29,212 bases of DNA from JBBTRN01 sp038065175 (lineage in GTDB: Bacteria; Patescibacteriota; Doudnabacteria; UBA920): the NCBI GenBank assembly GCA_038065175.1, contig JBBTRN010000034.1, forward strand, positions 1 to 29,212, in the 5' to 3' direction. Positions within the stretch are counted from its first letter, which is position 1, and every line of letters begins with the position of its first letter. The position numbers were made by a program, and so were the translations under genes. Positions 8,202-13,617 of the stretch are shown here, piece after piece. A model generated the notes under the pieces. That model was not told where the DNA came from. It did no database searches and saw only the letters and a list, made by a program, of their open reading frames with translations.

Positions 8202-8909
8202 TTAGCTAAAGAGGTGCTTGTCTTTGGGCAGGCTTTTAATGTATTCGTACGCCTCCTGCGCATTATCCGCTAAATAATAAATATCCATATCTTTTTGGTC
8301 AATGGCGTGGTTTTTACCGTAAACCGTGTTGGCTATCCAGTCCAGGAGCGGTTGCCAAAATTCACGATTGATAAGCACAATGGGCACGCGGCGGATTTTT
8401 TTAGTCTGGATGAGCGTGACCATTTCAAAAAATTCGTCCAAAGTGCCAAAGCCGCCCGGAAAAAAAATATAGATTATAGACGCGTATTCCAGCATGACTT
8501 TCCTGGTAAAAAAATAAGCAAAACTTTCCGATTCTTTCACATACTGGTTGGTGCGCTGTTCAAACGGCAAACGAATATTTATGCCCACACTCTTGCCGCC
8601 AGCCTCAAACGCGCCTTTGTTGGCCGCTTCCATAATCCCCGGCCCGCCGCCCGTGACAATCGCAAACCCCGCCCGCGAAAGCCGGTTCGCCAACTGGGTG
8701 GCCTCGCCATAAACATTGTTGCGCAAAGACACGCGTGCGCTTCCCATTATACTTACCGCTTTTTTGTAATTTTTTACAAAATCAAATCCTTTAGCAAACT
8801 CGGCTGAAATTTTTTCCAAAGTTTGGGGCGGCAATTTTTTGGCATGCCCCTTGCGCGCCTTTTCCAAGTGCGGGTGGGGCGTCCATTTTTCTTTGTATCT
8901 GGTAAACAT
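8202..8909 (-). CDS. LOG-family / lysine decarboxylase-like Rossmann protein
   Basis: The protein has 235 residues from MFTRYK. It has the TIGR00730/LOG family motifs GGGPGIME (87-94), RKVMLEY (136-142) and PGGFGTLDE (151-159). Characterised relatives are cytokinin riboside-5'-monophosphate phosphoribohydrolases or nucleotide-5'-monophosphate nucleosidases, so hydrolysis of a nucleoside monophosphate to base plus ribose-5-phosphate is the best guess. That would fit the adjacent pentose phosphate genes. An upstream in-frame start at 8939 is less likely because the extra residues do not match the family. A TTGACA lies at 8940-8935 without an obvious -10. Confidence 0.8.
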   Translation of the reverse strand: MFTRYKEKWTPHPHLEKARKGHAKKLPPQTLEKISAEFAKGFDFVKNYKKAVSIMGSARVSLRNNVYGEATQLANRLSRAGFAIVTGGGPGIMEAANKGAFEAGGKSVGINIRLPFEQRTNQYVKESESFAYFFTRKVMLEYASIIYIFFPGGFGTLDEFFEMVTLIQTKKIRRVPIVLINREFWQPLLDWIANTVYGKNHAIDQKDMDIYYLADNAQEAYEYIKSLPKDKHLFS

Positions 8910-8965
8910 AATAAAAAAATTTGTAATACTGCTTGTCAAAAGACATAGGAATCTCGACGGTTATT

Positions 8966-10069
8966 TTAGTCCTGGGTCGCTTCTCCGCCTTTTGATAAAT
9001 CAAACCCTTTTTCCATGTCTGATGCATACTTCCCTTGACTGGCCAGACTGTTCATTTTTGCGCGGTGCAAAAAAACTTTTTGTGCAATTTCCATATTTTC
9101 TTTTTTTCCTTGCCAGGCTCTGGTCGCGCTGTCCTGAAGCGCGCGGGCGTAAGAAAAAGTCAAAGGCCAAGACAATTCGCCCATTTGATTCATGACCGCG
9201 CCATGTACCCGATCCGCCTTAGGCGGAGAGTGGTGCATGGCATTTAAGTTAGCGGTTGCTTCAAGTTCACTCTGACCCCCACTCAAAAACGCCTCGCCGG
9301 CAAGTTCTTTAGGCAAAACTTCCTTAAACAAATCTACCGTAGCCTTAGCCACTTCCTCTGGGCTTGCCTTTACTCCCGAATTTTTCCCAGACAAAACCAT
9401 GCTGGTTTTTAATATTGCGCCTTCCAAAGCCACACCAGCGTTTTTTAGTTCCTCAAACAAAGCTGTTAAAATTTTCCGGCTGGCTTCTCTTGCCTGGTCT
9501 ATGGAATGACTGCCTTCAAGCAAAACTTCCGGTTCTACCATGGGGACTAGTCCGTTTTCTTGGCAGGTGATGGCATACGAAGCCAAGTCTTTTGCGTTTT
9601 GGCGGATATTTTCGTCTGTAGGTCCCGAAGCTGACGGATCGCCAATTGTGATAACCGCCCGCCATTTGCAAAATTTCGCACCCAGAGAAACATATTCTTT
9701 AAGTCTGTCCGATAATCCATCAAGCCCCTTAGTCACCTTTTCCCCCTTATCACCAAAATCTTCTAAACCCAAATCAACTTTAATACCTGGCAAAATTCCT
9801 GCTTTTTGCAAAATAGAAACAAAACTTCGGCCATCTGCCAAAGACTGCCTAATAGTTTCGTCATGCAAAATCACGCCGCTTATATATGCCCCTTCCCCGG
9901 GCGCAGTTAAAAGCATTTCACGAAACGCACGACGGTTATCTTCGTTATTTTCTAAATTGATGGAAGCAAACCTTTTTCCTACCGTCTTTTCGCTCTCATC
10001 CGCGGCCAAAATGCCTTTGCCCGCTACGACCATTTGTTTGGCTATTTTGATAAGTTCGCTGATATGCAT
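8966..10069 (-). CDS. fba: Fructose-bisphosphate aldolase class I
   Basis: The protein has 367 residues and is of the eukaryote-like class I type, using a Schiff base. Landmarks are LAADES (21-26), IKVD with K97, KFCKWRA (132-138), VPMVEPEVL (175-183), and the Schiff-base lysine K221 in LEGAILKTSMV. The C-terminal part has WPLTFSYARALQ. It cleaves or forms fructose-1,6-bisphosphate. Next to glpX it would supply fructose-6-P for transketolase and transaldolase. After LNAM there is an insert of about 14 residues (HHSPPKADRVHGAV) absent from usual aldolases. It is encoded by a palindromic repeat and placed just before the conserved WPLTFSY strand. No SD is seen. Confidence 0.92.
   Translation of the reverse strand: MHISELIKIAKQMVVAGKGILAADESEKTVGKRFASINLENNEDNRRAFREMLLTAPGEGAYISGVILHDETIRQSLADGRSFVSILQKAGILPGIKVDLGLEDFGDKGEKVTKGLDGLSDRLKEYVSLGAKFCKWRAVITIGDPSASGPTDENIRQNAKDLASYAITCQENGLVPMVEPEVLLEGSHSIDQAREASRKILTALFEELKNAGVALEGAILKTSMVLSGKNSGVKASPEEVAKATVDLFKEVLPKELAGEAFLSGGQSELEATANLNAMHHSPPKADRVHGAVMNQMGELSWPLTFSYARALQDSATRAWQGKKENMEIAQKVFLHRAKMNSLASQGKYASDMEKGFDLSKGGEATQD
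9192..9240. repeat. In-frame palindromic element in aldolase
   Basis: The inner palindrome TCCGCCTTAGGCGGA is flanked by the outer arms GCCATGTACC and GGTGCATGGC (one mismatch), making one long hairpin. The inner palindrome is of the same type as those in the tRNA-like block at 7069-7124. Confidence 0.8.
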
Positions 10070-10129
10070 AAATTTTAAAAGTTAATAGCTATAAGTTGTA
10101 GCCTCCAGTGTGGTTTTAAGTAATAAGTG

Positions 10130-10543
10130 TTAAGGCTTTCTCCTACGATTTACAAAAGTATCCCAAGCTTCTCCCAGTTTAAATGTTCTTCTTGCGAGGA
10201 CATCGTAAACGCCTATTAATCTAATGCATAATTCTACTTCAATTTTGTAAATATCTTTCACTTGCTCTAAGCTTACTATAGTTTCATTTATTTCCGCCAT
10301 CGCATCGTCTAAATATTTTTGAAAACCGGCTTTTTGATGCTTCTTTGCAAAGCCTTCAGCTATCAATCGTGGAATTGCTTTAGACGATCTTGACAATTGA
10401 TCTTTCAAGTCATATTTTTCAGACTCTGGGAGTTTCGGTAAAATATTGCGTGCAACTTCAAGCATTGCTTTATAAGAATCCTGATAAACTTCCAAATCCC
10501 TAAAGCTATAAATAGGCTTTTTGTCTGTAATTTTTTCTTCCAT
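10130..10543 (-). CDS. Four-helix-bundle protein (23S rRNA IVS / S23-like family)
   Basis: The protein has 137 residues and is all-helical. It has the family pattern SFRDLEVYQDSY near the start, LPESEKYDLKDQLSRSSKAIPRLIAEGF in the middle, and a final helix pair. Relatives are encoded in intervening sequences of 23S rRNA and elsewhere in many bacteria. They form oligomeric helical bundles, and their molecular role is not established. Here it interrupts the glpX-fba gene order. It lies between 10-bp inverted repeats TATAAGTTGT (10090-10099) and ACAACTTATA (10576-10585), which suggests it arrived as a unit. A weak AAGG lies before the ATG. Confidence 0.8.
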   Translation of the reverse strand: MEEKITDKKPIYSFRDLEVYQDSYKAMLEVARNILPKLPESEKYDLKDQLSRSSKAIPRLIAEGFAKKHQKAGFQKYLDDAMAEINETIVSLEQVKDIYKIEVELCIRLIGVYDVLARRTFKLGEAWDTFVNRRRKP

Positions 10544-10580
10544 ATACCTTTTAACTAATTACTGTACTGGACGCCACAAC

Positions 10581-11552
10581 TTATAACTTACGAAGATTAT
10601 GATGATGCGTAGTAATGTAGCGAATAGTCCCGCTTTGGCCGCGGATGACCAGGGAATGCGTGATGATCTTACCAGCTTGATACCGCACGCCTTCAAGTAG
10701 CGGGCCGTCTATAATGCCGGTAGCTGTAAAGGTTAAAATTTTGCCTTTGGCCAAATCGTTCACACTGTAAATTTTTTTCTCGTTCAGCCCGTGCTTTTTT
10801 AAAAGCTGATGGTGAGCGTCTTTAAGCGGGCTAAACCGCGCAAATAACTGTCCGCCCAAAATTTTTATGGCCACACCGGCCAAAACCGCTTCGGCCGAAG
10901 CACCAATGCCCATAAGTAGGTCTATCCCCGACTCCGGCATACACGGCGCAATTCCGCCGGCCACGTCCCCGTCGGTTATAAGCCTCACTCGGGCACCAGC
11001 CTTACGAACTTGGGTTATCAAGTCACGATGCCGGTCACGGTCTAAAATACAAACAGTGATATCTGCCGACTTCTTTCCCAAGGCTTTTGCTGTTTTTTGG
11101 ATATTAGTACGGACTGGCGCATCCAGACGAATAGCCTTCGCCGCCTTTGGTCCGGCCGCAATTTTTGCCATATAAGTGTCCGGGGCAGACAAAAGCGAAC
11201 CTCTTGCCCCGGCGGCAATTACGGCAAGGGCGTTATAGCGGCCAAAAGCCACGCTGTCCGTGCATTCTAAGGGGTCCACTGCGAGATCGAATACGGGGCT
11301 GTAGCGCGCCGATTTATCGGCTCTCCAGCCAAGTCCCACCTTCTCCCCAGTATACAATTCCGGAGCCTCATCTTTAGCCCCCTCACCGATGACAATGCGG
11401 CCGCGAAAATCTATTTGGTTAAACCGGTCGCGCATTTCGTCCACGGCCGCGCCGTCGGCCTTTTTGGCCTCGCCCCTACCTACCCATTTAGAAGCCGCAA
11501 TCGCCGCGGCCTCGGTTACGCGTACGAATTCAAGCGCAAGATTCCTATCCAT
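10581..11552 (-). CDS. glpX: Fructose-1,6-bisphosphatase class II (GlpX)
   Basis: The protein has 323 residues. It hydrolyses fructose-1,6-bisphosphate to fructose-6-phosphate, or sedoheptulose bisphosphate in some relatives. Key motifs are IGEGAKDEAPEL (55-66) and FDLAVDPLECTDSVA (88-102), the metal/phosphate-binding positions; most relatives read DP(I/C)(D/E)GT there, so the Cys is a variant. Its ATG lies within the last codons of vapC (ATGGATAG holds both the glpX start and the vapC stop). Two decayed copies of its first roughly 20 codons occur upstream at 12133-12353 and 12871-13016, each followed by a toxin-antitoxin module. That suggests the original start was at 13016, 11 nt after the gene at 13027. 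Confidence 0.92.
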   Translation of the reverse strand: MDRNLALEFVRVTEAAAIAASKWVGRGEAKKADGAAVDEMRDRFNQIDFRGRIVIGEGAKDEAPELYTGEKVGLGWRADKSARYSPVFDLAVDPLECTDSVAFGRYNALAVIAAGARGSLLSAPDTYMAKIAAGPKAAKAIRLDAPVRTNIQKTAKALGKKSADITVCILDRDRHRDLITQVRKAGARVRLITDGDVAGGIAPCMPESGIDLLMGIGASAEAVLAGVAIKILGGQLFARFSPLKDAHHQLLKKHGLNEKKIYSVNDLAKGKILTFTATGIIDGPLLEGVRYQAGKIITHSLVIRGQSGTIRYITTHHHNLRKL

Positions 11553-11928
11553 ATGGTTTCAATAATTTTAATAACGGAATTGCTTGAAAATCTTTTGTAT
11601 TCCTCGTGGCCAAGATAAACCCATACTCTAACGCCGTTGCCGCAATAATCATATCGGCAAAAGATTTTTTATAGTCCCTTCGCAAAAATCCGGCCTGTCT
11701 GGCGATGCTCGGAGTTAAAAAGGAAATCTCAAAACTCGCGACTAATTCTTCAACAATTTTTAACCTTCCAACTTCCTTAGTTTCGGTTCCGCTATAAATC
11801 TCTACCAGCGAAACCGTGCTCAAATATAATTCAGAATTTTCCTGGGCTGATTTAAAAAAAATCCGTGCCGGTTCAAATTGGCGCAGTTGGTCTATAATAA
11901 TGTTGGAATCCACTAAAAACTTTCTCAT
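11545..11928 (-). CDS. vapC: PIN-domain toxin (VapC family)
   Basis: The protein has 127 residues from MRKFLVDSN. PIN catalytic acidic residues are present: D7 in LVDSN, E43 in SLVEIYSG, D92 in FADMIIAATA, and N110/D113 in TRNTKDF. Family members are Mg-dependent ribonucleases acting on tRNA or rRNA. The ATG overlaps the antitoxin stop (TAATG) with GGAG just upstream, the usual translational coupling. The stop codon overlaps the start of glpX, so toxin and metabolic gene are also coupled, which is unusual. A longer form from a TTG at 11937 is possible but unnecessary. Confidence 0.88.
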   Translation of the reverse strand: MRKFLVDSNIIIDQLRQFEPARIFFKSAQENSELYLSTVSLVEIYSGTETKEVGRLKIVEELVASFEISFLTPSIARQAGFLRRDYKKSFADMIIAATALEYGFILATRNTKDFQAIPLLKLLKPYG

Positions 11929-12110
11929 TATCTCCAATCCTTGCGCATCTTTCTTACAATATTAACTGAACTTCCTTTGCCAAAGCTGTTTTTTAAAATT
12001 CCAAAACTTTTATCCCAAATATCCAGCGATTTCTTTGTCCCGGGCTTACTCTGTCTTTTAGCAAAAACCAACGCTTCATATTCTTTTTTTGTAATAGTTA
12101 TAGTTTCCAT
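11928..12110 (-). CDS. vapB: VapB-like antitoxin
   Basis: The protein has 60 residues. The N-terminal pattern TITKKEYEALVFAKR resembles the DNA-binding start of many VapB/AbrB-like or PHD-like antitoxins, and the basic, unstructured C-terminus would wrap the toxin. It directly precedes and overlaps vapC by one base. Its promoter has a -10 8 nt before ATG, while the -35 lies inside a relic of glpX. Confidence 0.75.
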   Translation of the reverse strand: METITITKKEYEALVFAKRQSKPGTKKSLDIWDKSFGILKNSFGKGSSVNIVRKMRKDWR

Positions 12111-12150
12111 ATAAATTCATTGTACCAAAAATTACCCATTCAGGCAATTG
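12111..12150 (-). promoter_or_regulatory. Leaderless promoter of vapBC, -35 inside the glpX relic
   Basis: TTGCCT, 17 nt, TACAAT (12124-12119), then 8 nt to ATG. The TG dinucleotide one base before the -10 makes it extended. The 20 bases before the ATG nearly match those before the second module's antitoxin. Confidence 0.6.
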
Positions 12151-12154
12151 CCGC

Positions 12155-12222
12155 TCGTAGATTTCGAGCTTGTGGTTCGACTCTGCTCACCACCTTGAGC
12201 GTCAGTCGAAATGGTCGAGAAA
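12155..12222. repeat. Dispersed repeat inserted in glpX relic B
   Basis: About 52 bases (12166-12219) match 24009-24062 with only a few differences (core CCACCTTGAGCG, GTCGAAA, GGTCGAG). It splits relic B. Confidence 0.75.
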
Positions 12223-12246
12223 CGCTTCCGTGACCCTCACAAATTC

Positions 12247-12332
12247 CCCGCCTGCCAAGACCATGACTTAGAGAAAGGTTAAACGATGATTAACATTAAA
12301 AGATTTTACGACGCAAGTCTTCGGCGGACAGG
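12247..12332. repeat. 86-bp inverted-repeat insert in glpX relic B
   Basis: Inserted exactly between codons 7 and 8 of the glpX relic. The ends CCTGTCCGCCGAAGACTT and TTGGCAGGCGGG are imperfect inverted repeats. It aligns without gaps to the 86-bp insert in relic C, with ends conserved and middle diverged. Confidence 0.8.
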
Positions 12333-12367
12333 TAAAGCTAAATTACGATCCATATTCGTCTTTGTCA

Positions 12368-12388
12368 TTCCCGACTCTATCGGGAATC
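12368..12388. repeat. Short palindrome (CCCGA..TCGGG family)
   Basis: ATTCCCGACTCTATCGGGAAT between the RelE-like toxin stop and relic B. It is the same class as the stem in the metK leader and in the terminator at 22589-22622. Confidence 0.6.
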
Positions 12389-12392
12389 CAGT

Positions 12393-12644
12393 TTAATAAG
12401 TCTTCGATGTTCTTCTTTCTACACTAAAAATATAAACTAATCTTATGTCGCTATGTATATTATAAAAAATCCGGTAGGACCCAACCCGCCAGCGCCAAGT
12501 CTTGTCGGAAAACTTTTTTACATCTCCAAAAAATGGATCTTCTGACATGGATTCAATAACTTCCATGATTTTTTGAGCATCCTGTAATTGAATTCGCTTA
12601 AGCTCTTTTTGCGCGGCGTTTGCGATAGTGACGTTCCAATTCAT
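12393..12644 (-). CDS. RelE/ParE-family toxin
   Basis: The protein has 83 residues from MNWNV. It has the fold signature of the family: an N-terminal beta strand, helices with AQKELKRIQLQDAQKIMEVI, and the C-terminal strands WRWRVGSYRIFYNI and IRLVYIFSVERRTSKTY with conserved basic and aromatic residues. RelE toxins cut ribosome-bound mRNA and ParE toxins poison gyrase; the exact target cannot be assigned. It overlaps the antitoxin gene by about 47 nt. A GTG at 12656 would add four residues. Confidence 0.85.
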   Translation of the reverse strand: MNWNVTIANAAQKELKRIQLQDAQKIMEVIESMSEDPFFGDVKKFSDKTWRWRVGSYRIFYNIHSDIRLVYIFSVERRTSKTY

Positions 12645-12840
12645 GCTTAACTTCACTCCACGGTTTAAATTTACCTTGAATAAATTCTCTCTCTCCTCTG
12701 GTGATTATCTTTAACTCCTTTTCGGTGGGTTTAAATGTAGGCATAGATTTTTTCAAACCCAAAAGCTCATCATATTCCCTGCGAGGGATTATCACTAAAC
12801 CTGACCTTTGCGCTTGTTTAATTAGAGTTTGAATGGTCAT
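12598..12840 (-). CDS. Antitoxin of the RelE/ParE-like module
   Basis: The protein has 80 residues. The start VIIPRREYDELLGLKKS is typical of small antitoxins paired with RelE/ParE-type toxins, and the highly basic C-terminus (RHYRKRRAKRA) is probably disordered. The gene overlaps its toxin, as is usual. The promoter is leaderless-type, with TACAAT 9 nt before ATG. Confidence 0.78.
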   Translation of the reverse strand: MTIQTLIKQAQRSGLVIIPRREYDELLGLKKSMPTFKPTEKELKIITRGEREFIQGKFKPWSEVKHELERHYRKRRAKRA

Positions 12841-12878
12841 AATAAATTCATTGTATCAAAATATGACAATTGAAGCAA
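12841..12878 (-). promoter_or_regulatory. Leaderless promoter of the second toxin-antitoxin module
   Basis: TTGCTT, 17 nt, TACAAT (12855-12850), 9 nt, ATG. The -35 is made of the glpX relic's Ile-Ala codons. It has the same architecture as the vapBC promoter. Confidence 0.6.
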
Positions 12879-13016
12879 TTGCCGCGGCCTCGGTGACTTT
12901 GACAAATTCCCCGCCTGCCAATACTTTAACTTGTAGAAAAATTGCACCGTAACAAACAGCAAATAGTTTTACAGCGTAAGTCTTTGGCGGGCAGGTAAAG
13001 CTAAATTTCTGTCCAT
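12871..13016 (-). pseudogene. Decayed 5' end of glpX, relic C
   Basis: From ATG at 13016: MDRNLAL, then an 86-bp insertion with an in-frame TAA, then EFVKVTEAAAIAS, then the toxin-antitoxin promoter. It matches residues 1-21 of intact GlpX. The ATG is 11 nt after the stop of the gene ending at 13027, the spacing expected of an original operon gene. Confidence 0.88.
12910..12995. repeat. 86-bp inverted-repeat insert in glpX relic C
   Basis: The ends CCTGCCCGCCAAAGACTT and TTGGCAGGCGGG are imperfect inverted repeats. Length and insertion point are the same as in relic B (12247-12332). Confidence 0.8.
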
Positions 13017-13026
13017 AAAATTTACT

Positions 13027-13617
13027 TTAAGGAATTAAATCTCGTTGTATTAAATTTCGTATTTCGTTTAGAGAAGATCTAAGTTTATTTACTCCTTCTA
13101 TTTTTTTTCCCCCCCAAATGTCTTGAAAGGCGAAATTAATTTGATCAAGTATACCATTCGTTAATTTATTCTCTCCCATTAAATGACCTAATTCTCTAAA
13201 TTTATCGTTAAAACTATTATATATATCATTGAATAATCCACTCCGTGAATTTAGGTCAAGTCGTTCACATAACTTTTCAATGCTCAATAAAAGGTCTAAA
13301 ATTAATTCCTTTCTTCGCTCTCTAATGGCTTCTTTGGTAATACCCAGAGCATCTAATTTTTTCCCATCCTTCTCTAACGCAGTGTAACTTTCTGTTTGCT
13401 TTTCCCCCCTTTCCTCTAGATCTTTCTTTTTGGAAGCTATATAACCAAGCATCAGAGGTTTGCTTTCTAGCTGTTGCTTAAGGTGTTGTTCTTCCCTAAG
13501 AATCCCGGCATCTATTTCATTCGCTTTTCTTTGCGCTTGTATGTAAGAATCGATTATAGGTTTAGGATCTGTCACTTCTGATGTCGCATGATCTACATTT
13601 TTTCTAAAAATACTCAT
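13027..13617 (-). CDS. Unknown coiled-coil-rich protein coupled to transketolase
   Basis: The protein has 196 residues and I do not recognise it. It is highly charged and helical, with coiled-coil-like stretches around 25-110 (QRKANEIDAGILREEQHLKQQ; KKKDLEERGEKQTESYTALEKD) and no signal peptide, membrane span or cysteine motif. Its ATG overlaps the transketolase stop (TAATG), so it should be translated together with tkt. The relic glpX start follows 11 nt after its stop, so the ancestral order was tkt, this gene, glpX. That places it in the sugar-phosphate operon, but no function can be given. Confidence 0.75.
   Translation of the reverse strand: MSIFRKNVDHATSEVTDPKPIIDSYIQAQRKANEIDAGILREEQHLKQQLESKPLMLGYIASKKKDLEERGEKQTESYTALEKDGKKLDALGITKEAIRERRKELILDLLLSIEKLCERLDLNSRSGLFNDIYNSFNDKFRELGHLMGENKLTNGILDQINFAFQDIWGGKKIEGVNKLRSSLNEIRNLIQRDLIP

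Larger units (their letters stand above)
12133..12353 (-). pseudogene. Decayed 5' end of glpX, relic B
   Basis: Reading from 12353: MDRNLAL, then an 86-bp insertion (12332-12247), then EFVRVTEA, then a 68-bp dispersed-repeat insertion (12222-12155), then AAIA and a trace of the KWV codons ending near 12133. These match residues 1-24 of the intact GlpX. The insertions break the frame, so it is not expressible as GlpX. Confidence 0.85.

Noticed and set aside
8910..8939. Longer N-terminus of the LOG-family protein
   Set aside because: The added ten residues are not family-like and there is no ribosome-binding signal at 8939.
12111..13026. Integron or phage attachment sites around the toxin-antitoxin modules
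   Set aside because: No integrase, attC-like structure or exact short direct repeat is visible. Duplication of the glpX 5' end is the only supported pattern.
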